From contig CP048471.1 of the NCBI GenBank assembly GCA_025559845.1, positions 62,001-126,000 of the forward strand: DNA of 64,000 nt. The letters run 5' to 3'. Below, in pieces: positions 20,206 to 28,470 of the stretch. Made by a program: the position numbers and the translations under genes. Within the stretch, counting starts at the first letter, position 1, and each line of letters begins with the position of its first letter. The stretch comes from Agrobacterium tumefaciens. Lineage in GTDB: Bacteria > Pseudomonadota > Alphaproteobacteria > Rhizobiales > Rhizobiaceae. Under the pieces are notes generated by a model. The model had not been told where the DNA came from. It searched no databases and saw only the letters and a program-made list of their open reading frames with translations.

Positions 20206-20347
20206 TGTCGCATCCTGCTAACCAATCTCGTTAGCGAAAAGGGAATACAAGCGACAATCGAATTTGTCTACCTTCTACCCGTGGCCGACAGTCGCATCCC
20301 GCACAGCACGGCAGGCAATAGCAACGATCAACGAAGGAGATATCCAA

Positions 20348-20914
20348 ATGACGAACATCAAGATCACGCTCGCAGCAGCATTGGGGCTCGGAATTTGCGC
20401 CGGACCTGTCGCTGCGCAGGATAGTGCGTGCCCCCCGCACGGCGCCGAAGCTCCTCTCGCACTCCATGCAGACTGGATCATGAAGGGCTGGGAGCGTCAT
20501 GAAGGTGATGGCAAATTCGTGTTCGCAGAAAAGCTGAACAAGTATTACGATCTGGAGAACACGAAAGGCGTTTTCTACGATAATTTCGCACCTGGAAGCA
20601 CACAGCTCTTTGACAATTCGGCTCGCTACGGCGCCAACTGGGAAGCGTTGCAAAACGCCGCCCGATCCGTTCGCCACGGCTTGACCGGAGGCCATGACGC
20701 AATCGTCGGCGACACAGTTGCTTCGACGACTCTTGGCTTCGTTGGACGTATCGATCGACTTGATGGCAAGGTGATCGCTTTTGACGGCCGCTCGCAGCTG
20801 GGCTGGGAATGCACTGGTGGCAGATGGAAGATCCGGCATGAACTGAATTACGCCTGGGTCGTCGAACCAGAGACCATTCAGTCTTTTCTGGGAAAGACGG
20901 AGGCGGCACAATGA
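20348..20914 (+). CDS. Exported SnoaL/NTF2-like protein
   Basis: A 188-residue protein. MTNIKITLAAALGLGICAGP ending AAQ is a Sec signal peptide. The mature part has an NTF2-like cone-fold pattern: a helix (HEGDGKFVFAEKLNKYYDLE), a loop with VFYDNFAPG, then beta strands ending RWKIRHELNYAWVVEP. These folds bind small hydrophobic molecules or act as isomerases/cyclases; its substrate is unknown. GAAGGAGA precedes the ATG. Its stop overlaps the next start (ATGA at 20911), so it is translated together with the Atu4866-family gene. Confidence 0.75.
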   Translation: MTNIKITLAAALGLGICAGPVAAQDSACPPHGAEAPLALHADWIMKGWERHEGDGKFVFAEKLNKYYDLENTKGVFYDNFAPGSTQLFDNSARYGANWEALQNAARSVRHGLTGGHDAIVGDTVASTTLGFVGRIDRLDGKVIAFDGRSQLGWECTGGRWKIRHELNYAWVVEPETIQSFLGKTEAAQ

Positions 20915-21162
20915 CCACCGCAACGCCTTCACACCCGTATGTTGGCATGTGGGAGACCGCAGACGGTAGCATCCGTCATCAGTTGCTTCCGAACGGCCGC
21001 TACGACGAGGCGCGTGGCCGACGCGAAAGTGCCTATCAAGGACGATACGAGGTGTCGGGAGACCACATCGAGTACTGGGACGACACTGGCTTTACTGCCG
21101 ACGGCGATTTCGTCGATGGCGTCCTGTACCACGCGGGAATGGTTCTCTATCGCAAGAAATAG
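20911..21162 (+). CDS. Atu4866-family small protein
   Basis: An 83-residue protein matching the Atu4866 family, first described from Agrobacterium: HPYVGMWETADGSIRHQLLP, NGRYDEARGRRESAYQGRYE, then DDTGFTADGDFVDGVLYHAG. The fold is a small beta barrel with proposed lipocalin/streptavidin-like ligand binding; the ligand is not known. It is coupled to the exported SnoaL-like gene by an ATGA overlap. It has no signal peptide of its own. A frameshifted second copy lies at 50665-51043. Confidence 0.9.
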   Translation: MTTATPSHPYVGMWETADGSIRHQLLPNGRYDEARGRRESAYQGRYEVSGDHIEYWDDTGFTADGDFVDGVLYHAGMVLYRKK

Positions 21163-21170
21163 CCTGGATA

Positions 21171-21209
21171 CCACGCCGGCATATCTGTAGCCGGCGTGGT
21201 GTCGTTTTT
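21171..21209 (+). terminator. Rho-independent terminator
   Basis: CCACGCCGGC (21171-21180) and GCCGGCGTGG (21190-21199) pair around a 9-base loop and are followed by TGTCGTTTTT. It ends the SnoaL-Atu4866 transcript. Confidence 0.85.
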
Positions 21210-21392
21210 AAGCCTGGACGCGAAGACGCGATTTCGCATCGGTTTGGATCCAAAAGTAAAATAAGAGCTGGGCATGTTCTCGTCTGAAACCAGATGCTGC
21301 TTCGCAACATTAATGAAGGTTGTGAACGAAGGTGTTGATCAGGCTGTGTTCCGTAGGAGCAGTTCTGCCCTCTTTTTAAGAAAGGCTCGACA

Positions 21393-22397
21393 TTGGAAGA
21401 TTTGGAAGCATCCGGTCAAAAGATCTTGCCGTCGATCCCGGCTGTAACTGGGAAGTCTTTATTTCGAGCCGACCTCGTGCCTGAGGTGACGAAGGCCATT
21501 GCAAGGCCTGATCGGACGTCCCCACTCGGGCTCGAGCAGTATATTGCCGGCCGCACACTAGTGAGTGGAGATAGTCCGGCTTGGAACGATATGTTCGTGC
21601 AAGTCTACTCTCGCCTCACCAAGCAGGAGCCTTTCCTCGTCCCGGCGGTTGCAGAACCTCTAATCGTCTGGGTGATGTCGGGGCAGGCTGTTGTTGAGGA
21701 ACGTGACCTCGACGGGGAATGGGTGGCAAACACCGTCACCGTTGGAGACTTCTTTCTTACCCGCTCCCCCACGCCCTATGAGATGCGCTGGCGCGCAATC
21801 GGAGATGCACCTTTCCAGGTCATGCATCTCTATCTCTCCGTTCCGCTGTTCGAGCGCGTTGCCTACGACGTGCTGGGCTGCGCCGCTCCTCCTGCGCTCC
21901 GCGACATCTCCGGGGGTAAGGACACGCAGCTGTCGCACCTTCTTTCGCTTATCCACCAGGAGCTGACGTCGGAGGGCAAGGGGAGCCAGCTATTTATTCA
22001 GGGCCTCGCGCAGACACTGGCCGTGCATCTCATACGAAACTATGCCGCCAGCGAAACTTCCGATGATCGTCAGAACGCACTTCCCGGCTTCAAGCTTCGT
22101 CGTGCTGTCGCTCACCTCGAAGAAAATCTGGCAGAGCCGTTCAATCTGGCCCAGCTCGCCGAAACGGTGGGAATGAGCGAATTCCACTTCAGTCGCCTGT
22201 TTAAAAAAGCAACGGGCCTCTCGCCATCACGCTACTTTATCCGTCAGCGGATCACCCGTGCGCAGCTTCTCCTTCAGGAGACCGATACGAGCATCATCGA
22301 GATCGGCATGTCTGTCGGGTATTCGAGCCCGAGCCATTTCGCGCAGGTCTTCCGTCGCGAAACCGGTCTGCCGCCGAGCCACTATCGGCGAGGCTGA
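21393..22397 (+). CDS. AraC-family regulator with cupin-type N-terminal domain (TTG start)
   Basis: A 334-residue regulator. Residues about 60-200 form an AraC cupin-type sensor (PAVAEPLIVWVMSGQAVVEE, then DAPFQVMHLYLSVPLF). The C-terminal two helix-turn-helix motifs are LAQLAETVGMSEFHFSRLFK and IIEIGMSVGYSSPSHFAQVF. The frame opens with TTG at 21393, eight bases after AGAAAGG; no ATG precedes the conserved part, so a TTG start is likely and expression may be low. It stands alone between the SnoaL operon and the cyclase gene. Confidence 0.88.
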   Translation: MEDLEASGQKILPSIPAVTGKSLFRADLVPEVTKAIARPDRTSPLGLEQYIAGRTLVSGDSPAWNDMFVQVYSRLTKQEPFLVPAVAEPLIVWVMSGQAVVEERDLDGEWVANTVTVGDFFLTRSPTPYEMRWRAIGDAPFQVMHLYLSVPLFERVAYDVLGCAAPPALRDISGGKDTQLSHLLSLIHQELTSEGKGSQLFIQGLAQTLAVHLIRNYAASETSDDRQNALPGFKLRRAVAHLEENLAEPFNLAQLAETVGMSEFHFSRLFKKATGLSPSRYFIRQRITRAQLLLQETDTSIIEIGMSVGYSSPSHFAQVFRRETGLPPSHYRRG

Positions 22398-22569
22398 ATT
22401 TTGACCTTTTGCGCCGGCAAAAGTTCGAGGGATCATTTCGTCGAACGCAAAACACGATCTGAGACGGCTCCAGAAAAGTGCGCTCGATCCAGACACTAAT
22501 GCGCTTGTTTTCCTCAATCCCAGCCCGCACAGTAAGTCACTGACAACGTTGCGCGGAAGTTCCAGAGGC

Positions 22570-23790
22570 ATGACGAACGAGGACATTGAAAGTATTTCCG
22601 CCTGGTTAGCGCAGGAGGGACTTCGGGGAGCGACAGAATCGATCTTGCTCGGTGGCTTTTGTGCAGCATGTCGGGACGCAGGGTTACCGCTTGACCGTAG
22701 CCTCGCGCTCATTGACACGCTTCACCCGGTTCACGAGGGACGCGCCTTTCGGTGGGACAGTCAGCAGGAGGTGGAGACGGAATTCGCGTATGGTCCCAGC
22801 AGTGAGGGAGACGCGCTGGAAAACTGGAAGCGCTCAGCTTTTTATCACCTGTGGGCCGGAGAGGACTCCGAGATCCGACGGCGTATCGGACTAGGCGATC
22901 CCGCCGATTTTGCGATGCTTGACGATATGCGTGCCTCTGGCCACACAGATTTTGTCGCTTGCATCCATCGGTTTGAGAAGCAGGGGACAATCGGGGAGAT
23001 GGACTGTTTCTTGTCCCACTTCGCGACCCGAGACCCTGATGGTTTTTCTGATGTTCATCTTCAGAACCTTCGTACACTTTTGCCGGTTCTGGCATTGGCG
23101 ATTAAAAGCGCTGCGGTTGCGCGGATTGCAAGGACAATTGCCGAAGTCTATCTTGGGCGCGATGCTGCACGGAAAGTGTTCGAGGGTAAAATCAATCGGG
23201 GCGCATCCGAACGGATATCCGCCGCGCTGTGGTTCTCGGATCTCGCAAATTATACAAGAATCTCCGCTACAGTCGCGCCGGAAGAGATCATTCCGCTCCT
23301 GAACGATTACAGCGATGCGGTCATCTCAGCTGTTCATGGGGCTGGCGGCACGGTCCTGAAATTAATCGGAGATGGTATCCTGGCAATATTCAGGGCGGAT
23401 CGACAGGTCGACGCCTGTGAGGCGGCTCTGCAAGCCGAGAGCCTCCTTCGCCTCAGGCTAAAATCCCTCAATAGCAAGAGGACATCGGAAGGCCGTTCGA
23501 CAACGGAGGTCTGTCTGGGACTCCATGTTGGCGATGTCTTTTTTGGGAACATCGGAAGCGAAGATCGGCTCGATTTCACAGTGATAGGTCCGGCCGTGAA
23601 CGAGGTTAGCCGCATAGTTTCGATGTGCCGGTCGTTGGACGTAAACCTGTTAGTCTCATCGAACTTTGCCGACCGTATCGAAGGTGGCAATCGCCAGCGC
23701 CTTGCATGCGTTGGCCGGTTCGCACTGAAGGGTGTCGAGACCGCGCAGATGCTATACACGCTCAATGGTCTTGATCACATCAGCTCTTAA
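22570..23790 (+). CDS. Class III adenylate/guanylate cyclase with unassigned N-terminal domain
   Basis: A 406-residue protein, probably making cyclic AMP or GMP. The catalytic domain covers about residues 215-395: the first metal Asp in LWFSDLANYTRIS, the second in LKLIGDGILAIF, and RLDFTVIGPAVNEVSRIVSM with the transition-state Asn and Arg. All three are intact, so it should be active. The N-terminal ~200 residues (ISAWLAQEGLRGATESILLG and following) match no sensor I recognise and have no membrane segment, so it should be cytosolic. Start at ATG 22570 after CCAGAGG; a start at 22549 adds seven residues. Confidence 0.88.
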   Translation: MTNEDIESISAWLAQEGLRGATESILLGGFCAACRDAGLPLDRSLALIDTLHPVHEGRAFRWDSQQEVETEFAYGPSSEGDALENWKRSAFYHLWAGEDSEIRRRIGLGDPADFAMLDDMRASGHTDFVACIHRFEKQGTIGEMDCFLSHFATRDPDGFSDVHLQNLRTLLPVLALAIKSAAVARIARTIAEVYLGRDAARKVFEGKINRGASERISAALWFSDLANYTRISATVAPEEIIPLLNDYSDAVISAVHGAGGTVLKLIGDGILAIFRADRQVDACEAALQAESLLRLRLKSLNSKRTSEGRSTTEVCLGLHVGDVFFGNIGSEDRLDFTVIGPAVNEVSRIVSMCRSLDVNLLVSSNFADRIEGGNRQRLACVGRFALKGVETAQMLYTLNGLDHISS

Positions 23791-23963
23791 AGAGGCGAAC
23801 GCCCAGAATGAGTGAGTCGTTCGGGAAACCGGCTCGCCCGACATAAGTGTCGTATGTAATTTTCATCCACGCAAGATTTCGCGCAAGATCGCGACAGGTT
23901 GAGCAAGCCCCCGAGAGAAGAGCGATAAACCGAGGCGTAATTTCCTCCTTGTCAAAACGAAAC

Positions 23964-23982
23964 GCCCACCGCGGTGGTGGGC
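23964..23982 (+). promoter_or_regulatory. Short hairpin in the leader of the SDR gene at 24004
   Basis: GCCCACC and GGTGGGC pair around GCGGT, ending about 20 bases before the SDR start and next to its AAGGAG ribosome site. It may affect translation initiation; no T-run follows, so it is not a terminator. Confidence 0.35.
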
Positions 23983-24003
23983 TCCAGACAAGGAGTAAAG
24001 ACA

Positions 24004-24753
24004 ATGACCAACCTCAACGGAAAGATCGCACTGGTCACCGGTGCATCGAGCGGCATTGGCGCTGCTACCGCCGTCAAGCTTGCTGAAGCCGGAGCAAAGG
24101 TCGGCATCGCGGCCCGCCGCACCGACAAGCTCGAAGATCTCAAGAAACAGATCGAAGCCAAGGGTGGAGAAGCCCTTGTCATCGAGATGGACGTGGTTGA
24201 TACGGCCTCGGTGGATGCGGGCGTGATGAAGCTGATCGAAGCCTACGGCTCGATTGACATTCTCGTCAACAATGCCGGCCTGATGCCGCTCTCCGATATC
24301 GACCAGTTCAAGGTTGACGAGTGGCAGCGAATGGTGGACGTGAACGTGAAGGGCCTGCTCAACACGACGGCCGCCGTTTTGCCCCAGATGATCAAGCAGC
24401 ATTCGGGCCATGTCTTCAACATGTCCTCAATCGCTGGTCGCAAGGTCTTCAAGGGTCTGTCCGTCTACTGCGCGACAAAACATGCGGTAACGGCTTTCTC
24501 TGATGGCCTGCGTATGGAAGTCGGCCAGAAGCACGGCATACGCGTGACCTGCATCCAGCCGGGTGCCGTTGCCACCGAACTCTACGATCACATCACCGAT
24601 CCGGGCTATCGCAAGCAGATGGACGAACTGGCGAGCCAGATGACCTTCCTCCAGGGCGAGGATATCGGCGACACCATCGTCTTCGCCGCCCAGGCCCCGG
24701 CTCATGTGGACGTCGCCGAGCTGTTCGTCCTGCCAGTAGAACAGGGTTGGTAA
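24004..24753 (+). CDS. SDR-family oxidoreductase
   Basis: A 249-residue classical short-chain dehydrogenase/reductase. It has the Rossmann glycine motif TGASSGIG (about residues 12-19), the structural NNAG (about 88-91), and a YCATK active-site motif with Ser upstream (NMSSIAGRKVFKGLSVYCAT). The ARRTDKL segment after strand 2 suggests NADP(H). It ends VAELFVLPVEQGW, typical of the YdfG/clavulanate dehydrogenase-like group. GGAGTAAAGACA precedes the ATG. First gene of a rightward run of redox genes to 27799. Confidence 0.92.
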   Translation: MTNLNGKIALVTGASSGIGAATAVKLAEAGAKVGIAARRTDKLEDLKKQIEAKGGEALVIEMDVVDTASVDAGVMKLIEAYGSIDILVNNAGLMPLSDIDQFKVDEWQRMVDVNVKGLLNTTAAVLPQMIKQHSGHVFNMSSIAGRKVFKGLSVYCATKHAVTAFSDGLRMEVGQKHGIRVTCIQPGAVATELYDHITDPGYRKQMDELASQMTFLQGEDIGDTIVFAAQAPAHVDVAELFVLPVEQGW

Positions 24754-24769
24754 CAGACCGACCCTGAAG

Positions 24770-24793
24770 GGTCCCTGCCTCGATGCAGGGACC
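24770..24793 (+). repeat. Intercistronic hairpin
   Basis: GGTCCCTGC and GCAGGGACC form a 9-bp stem with a CTCGAT loop between the SDR and flavin reductase genes. No T-run follows, so it is more likely an mRNA-stabilising or processing element than a strong terminator. Confidence 0.5.
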
Positions 24794-24810
24794 TCTCAAG
24801 GGAGATTGTC

Positions 24811-25359
24811 ATGAAGGAATTACCCGCATCTCAAGCTTATCGCGTTCTGGAACCTGGCCCGATCGTCATGGTCTCCACGAGCGATAACGGCAAGCCCAAT
24901 GTGATGACAATGGGCTTCCATATGATGATCCAGCATGACCCGCCGCTGATCGGGTGTGTCATTGGGCCCTGGGATCACAGCTATCAGGCTCTCCGGAAAA
25001 CCGGAGAATGTGTCATCGCAGTCCCCGGTCTGGATCTCGCCGAAACTGTTGTCGACGTCGGCAATTGTCCGGGCGATCGGGTGAACAAATTCCAGAGGTA
25101 CGGCCTCAAGACGCGACCTGCCAAGGACGTGTCAGCGCCGCTCCTCCCCGATTGCCTGGCGAACATAGAATGCCGGGTCGTCGATACAAGGCTCTCTGAT
25201 CCCTACGACCTCTTCATCCTTGAGGCGACGAGGATCTGGATCAACGAGACCCGAAAAGAGCGTCGAATGATGCATCACCGCGGCGACGGCACGTTCACCG
25301 TCGACGGCGGCACGCTCGACCTAAAAGACCGCATGGTCAAATGGCGCCATCTCCCCTGA
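24811..25359 (+). CDS. Flavin reductase-like FMN-binding protein
   Basis: A 182-residue protein of the flavin reductase split-barrel fold. The characteristic pattern is PIVMVSTSDNGKPNVMTMGF, then PPLIGCVIGPWDHSYQALRK and GECVIAVPGLD. Such proteins reduce FMN with NAD(P)H for partner monooxygenases or bind FMN in other redox roles. The nearby ABM-type monooxygenase and SDRs fit a flavin-dependent oxidation pathway (inference). AAGGGAGATTGTC precedes the ATG. Confidence 0.85.
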   Translation: MKELPASQAYRVLEPGPIVMVSTSDNGKPNVMTMGFHMMIQHDPPLIGCVIGPWDHSYQALRKTGECVIAVPGLDLAETVVDVGNCPGDRVNKFQRYGLKTRPAKDVSAPLLPDCLANIECRVVDTRLSDPYDLFILEATRIWINETRKERRMMHHRGDGTFTVDGGTLDLKDRMVKWRHLP

Positions 25360-25409
25360 CAGCGCCATGAGCCCAGAAGCTACAAACTCAACAGGAAAGG
25401 AAAAGACCT

Positions 25410-25694
25410 ATGTCTGCTTATCTTATCGTCGATCTCGACATCCACGACATGAAGTCTATCGAAGATTACAGGTCCAAGGCATTGCCGCTTGTCGCCAAAG
25501 CCGGCGGCACGCTCATCGCAATCGATGAAACACCACTGGAGCTGGAGGGCTGGACGGCCACCAACATGCTTATCATCGAATTTCCGGACAAGGATGCGAT
25601 CCGCCAGCTCTTCGCATCCCCCGAATACGCGCCCTTGGCCGCTCAGCGGCAGGCTGCGGCCGCATCGCGCATCATCGCGATCAACGGCGTCTGA
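25410..25694 (+). CDS. DUF1330 family protein
   Basis: A 94-residue dimeric alpha-beta barrel (ferredoxin-like) protein of the DUF1330 family: SAYLIVDLDIHDMKSIEDYR, LVAKAGGTLIAIDE, LEGWTATNMLIIEFPDKDAI, then FASPEYAPLAAQRQAAAASR. Biochemical role unknown; members often accompany redox and detoxification genes. AACAGGAAAGGAAAAG precedes the start. Confidence 0.88.
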   Translation: MSAYLIVDLDIHDMKSIEDYRSKALPLVAKAGGTLIAIDETPLELEGWTATNMLIIEFPDKDAIRQLFASPEYAPLAAQRQAAAASRIIAINGV

Positions 25695-25792
25695 AAAGAG
25701 CAAGACGACAGCTCCCGCAAAGACGCGGCAGATCTTTTTCCAGGCATGCCGTCACTATGCGGGTGTTGCCCCAACCTAAGAGGAGACCTGAA

Positions 25793-26119
25793 ATGGCTGA
25801 TCTTACAAATGTGGCCTACTTCACCGCAAAGCCGGGCCGCTCAGAAGATCTGGGTGACGAACTGCTTCAGCTCGTCGCTCCGTCCCGACACGAGGAAGGC
25901 TGCCTCCGTTACGAGATCCACCAGTCCAATGATGTTCCCGACGTGTGGATGGTGCTCGAAGACTGGCGGCACGCCTCCGACTTCAAACTGCATATGAGCA
26001 CGCCTTACGTCGAAGCGTTTATGGCTAAGGTCCCAGACCTGTGTGTCGAAGACGTGGAAATCTGCGGCTACCAGCAACGGTCCCCGCAGGCCTGGTACAG
26101 AAAGGAGTATATGAAATGA
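25793..26119 (+). CDS. Antibiotic biosynthesis monooxygenase (ABM) domain protein
   Basis: A 108-residue small ABM-family protein (YgiN-like). The pattern VAYFTAKPGRSEDLGDELLQ, APSRHEEGCLRYEIHQSND and VWMVLEDWRHASDFKLHMST is typical, with the conserved His near the end (LHMSTPYVEAF). Members oxidise quinol-like aromatics without a cofactor or simply bind them. AAGAGGAGA precedes the ATG at 25793. Its stop overlaps the start of the next SDR (ATGA), so the two are coupled. Confidence 0.87.
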   Translation: MADLTNVAYFTAKPGRSEDLGDELLQLVAPSRHEEGCLRYEIHQSNDVPDVWMVLEDWRHASDFKLHMSTPYVEAFMAKVPDLCVEDVEICGYQQRSPQAWYRKEYMK

Positions 26120-26955
26120 GCACGCAAAACCCAAAAGTCTGGCTCGTCACCGGATGCTCTACAGGCTTCGGTCGCTACATCGCAGAACACCTGCTGGAAG
26201 CCGGTGAAAAGGTCGTGGTGACGGCTCGCAAGACTGACAAAATCGCGGATCTTGAGCAGAAGGGCGATGCCCTGATCCTCCCGCTCGACGTCATCGATCG
26301 GGATCAGTGCCAAAAGGTTGTTGACGCTGCAGAAGCGCACTTCGGACGCATCGACGTTCTGATCAACAACGCCGGGATCGGTTTCTTTGGCGCTATTGAG
26401 GAAACAGCCGAAGCCGACGCCCGCCGCCTGTTTGATGTCAATTTCTTCGGTACTGCCAACACCATCCATTCGGTGCTCCCGCATATGCGAGCCCGCCGCA
26501 GTGGTACGATCGTCAATCTGACATCAATCGGCGGCCTGGTGGGGTACACCGGCGTGGGCTACTACTGCGCGACCAAATTTGCCGTGGAAGGCCTGTCAGA
26601 TACGCTCCGAAAAGAAGTCGCGCCACTCGGGATCAACGTCATGACCGTCGAGCCTAGCGCCTTCCGGACGGAATGGGCAGGCTCGTCGAACGAGGTCTCC
26701 GCGTTCATTGACGATTACGAGGCGACAGCGGGCGAGGCACGTCGTGCTTACCACGCCTCGGTCGGAAATCAGGCCGGTGATCCCGCACGCGCAGCAAAGG
26801 CGATCCGGGAAGCCGTGCTGGCTGAACAGCCTCCGCATCACCTTCCGCTCGGCAATGACGCCGCGGACGCAGCCCTGAAGAAGGCTGACGATCTCAAGGC
26901 GAACGTGCTTGCCTGGGAAGCTTTGTCTCGTTCCGCCGACTTCCCGACAAACTGA
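26116..26955 (+). CDS. SDR-family oxidoreductase (long C-terminal type)
   Basis: A 279-residue SDR. Motifs: TGCSTGFGRY at about residues 13-22, NNAGIGFFGAIEE, and YYCATKFAVEGLSD with the upstream Ser in NLTSIGGLVGY. The length and the C-terminal DPARAAKAIREAVLAEQPPH place it with the SDR5-like subgroup also seen at 47101-47937. Coupled by ATGA to the ABM gene; a ribosome site AAAGGAG lies inside that gene. Substrate unknown. Confidence 0.9.
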   Translation: MSTQNPKVWLVTGCSTGFGRYIAEHLLEAGEKVVVTARKTDKIADLEQKGDALILPLDVIDRDQCQKVVDAAEAHFGRIDVLINNAGIGFFGAIEETAEADARRLFDVNFFGTANTIHSVLPHMRARRSGTIVNLTSIGGLVGYTGVGYYCATKFAVEGLSDTLRKEVAPLGINVMTVEPSAFRTEWAGSSNEVSAFIDDYEATAGEARRAYHASVGNQAGDPARAAKAIREAVLAEQPPHHLPLGNDAADAALKKADDLKANVLAWEALSRSADFPTN

Positions 26956-27028
26956 ACCAATCCAGTCAAACCCAAACACGAAACCAACACTGCCGCGGCC
27001 TTCGCCACGGAGAATGAAGGAGTGTGTC

Positions 27029-27799
27029 ATGTCAAAGCGATTTGATGGAAAAGTTGCAATCGTAACGGGCGGGGGTTCCGGTATCGGCGCCGCCATTGCC
27101 AACCGGCTTCTTGAGGAAGGAGCGTCCGTGATGATCTCCGGCAGAACCGAGAAGCGGTTGTCGGAAGCTGCCTCGAAAATGCCGGCCGACCGCAGTGGCA
27201 TCTTTGTCGCAAATGTCTCCTCACGGCCGGACTGCGACGCCCTTGTCGCAGCGACGGTCGAACGGTTCGGCCGCATCGACACTGTCGTCAATGCCGCTGG
27301 CATGAATCTTGTCGGCACCATCGAGGAGACGAGCGATCAGGATTGGGACGAATGCATCGCCTCGGATCTTTCCGGCGTCTTTTATATGAGCCGTGCCGCG
27401 GTTCCGCATCTGAAGGAGACCAAGGGTTCGATCGTCAACATCGGCTCCGTCTCATCCCTTGGTGGCGGCTGGAGCCACGCGGCCTATAATGCTGCAAAGG
27501 GTGGGGTTGCGAATTTGACCCGCTCAGCAGCTTGTGACCTCGGCAAGTTCGGTGTCAGAGCCAATACAGTGGCGCCCGGACTTACTGTCACGTGGATGGT
27601 GGATGCCATCATGGATGATGACGCGCTCCTCGAAAAGGCGTGGGACCGGATCCCGTTGCGACGGGCAGGCCAACCTGAAGAGATTGCCTCGGCGGTTGCT
27701 TTTCTTGCCAGTGATGAAGCTGCCTGGATCACCGGAATTGTCCTGCCTGTCGATGGGGGCCAGACCTGCACCGATGGCGGCCCGGAATGGGGCAAGTAA
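27029..27799 (+). CDS. SDR-family oxidoreductase
   Basis: A 256-residue classical SDR: TGGGSGIGAA (about residues 13-22), NAAGMNLVGTIEE and YNAAKGGVANLTR with the active Ser in GSVSSLGGGWSHAAY. The NAAK version of the active-site motif and the C-terminal VLPVDGGQTCTDGG are usual for FabG-like members. AGGAG lies ahead of the ATG at 27029; an in-frame upstream MKECVMSK start is possible but less likely. Last gene of the rightward run. Confidence 0.9.
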   Translation: MSKRFDGKVAIVTGGGSGIGAAIANRLLEEGASVMISGRTEKRLSEAASKMPADRSGIFVANVSSRPDCDALVAATVERFGRIDTVVNAAGMNLVGTIEETSDQDWDECIASDLSGVFYMSRAAVPHLKETKGSIVNIGSVSSLGGGWSHAAYNAAKGGVANLTRSAACDLGKFGVRANTVAPGLTVTWMVDAIMDDDALLEKAWDRIPLRRAGQPEEIASAVAFLASDEAAWITGIVLPVDGGQTCTDGGPEWGK

Positions 27800-27808
27800 A
27801 AACACGAG

Positions 27809-27840
27809 AAGCCCGGACCATCGTCCGGGCTTTTCTTTTG
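27809..27840. terminator. Bidirectional terminator between convergent genes
   Basis: GAAGCCCGGAC and GTCCGGGCTTTTC pair around CATC, with T-rich sequence on the plus strand (TTTTCTTTTG). It separates the rightward SDR run from the leftward doxX gene. Confidence 0.8.
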
Positions 27841-27854
27841 ATCGGGTGCTTCGC

Positions 27855-28289
27855 TTAGCGGCGGGCGTCGAGGCTGAAACGCCCCGCGCCGAACGCCACG
27901 ACCTGGAGCAGGCCGCCGGCCATTGCGATGTTCTTGAAGAAGTGGATGAACTGGTTCAGGTCGCTGAGGTTGTTGTGGAACGTCAGTGCCGTGGCAACGC
28001 TAAACAGGGCAAGGATTAGAGCGACGATGCGGGTCTGGAAACCGAGGATCAGGGCAATGCTGCCCAGGAGCTCAGTCACGACCGCTGCACCGTAGGACAG
28101 CGACGGGAAGGGCAGGCCAACCATATTGATATAGCCGATCGTCCCAGCTGGATCAGAGATCTTACTGATACCGGACAGAAGGAAGATTGCCGCCAGCAGG
28201 ACACGGCCGGTGAGAGGCGTGACGCCGTTGATGAGGGCCGAATGGGAGAGAGTTTCAACGCGCTGGGCGAATGCTTCGGAATAAGACAT
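27855..28289 (-). CDS. DoxX-family membrane protein
   Basis: A 144-residue inner-membrane protein with four hydrophobic segments. The DoxX/DoxD pattern is visible: LTGRVLLAAIFLLSGISKIS, then VVTELLGSIALILGFQTRIV, ALFSVATALTFHN and the final hydrophobic helix. DoxX proteins are linked to thiosulfate/quinone or general redox membranes, function often unclear. It is transcribed leftward, downstream of the SDR at 28471, but separated from it by the terminator at 28421-28450, so it probably has its own promoter. Confidence 0.88.
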   Translation of the reverse strand: MSYSEAFAQRVETLSHSALINGVTPLTGRVLLAAIFLLSGISKISDPAGTIGYINMVGLPFPSLSYGAAVVTELLGSIALILGFQTRIVALILALFSVATALTFHNNLSDLNQFIHFFKNIAMAGGLLQVVAFGAGRFSLDARR

Positions 28290-28420
28290 GGACGTTCTCC
28301 TTAAGTTTAGGGCGTAGCCACCGTGGCTGCGTCGTGAGGAGAAATTGCCACCATCCGAACAAACGAAAAAGCTGGATAATATCGCCGATTATCGTCGAGA
28401 AAATCGAATGATGCAGGCAA

Positions 28421-28450
28421 AGAAAAACCCGCGCTTTTGAGGGCGCGGGT
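28421..28450 (-). terminator. Rho-independent terminator
   Basis: On the minus strand ACCCGCGCC and GCGCGGGT pair around a short loop and are followed by TTTTTCTTTG. It ends the leftward transcript that includes the SDR at 28471-29247. Confidence 0.85.
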
Positions 28451-28470
28451 CCGACTGGAGGGTCGAGAAA

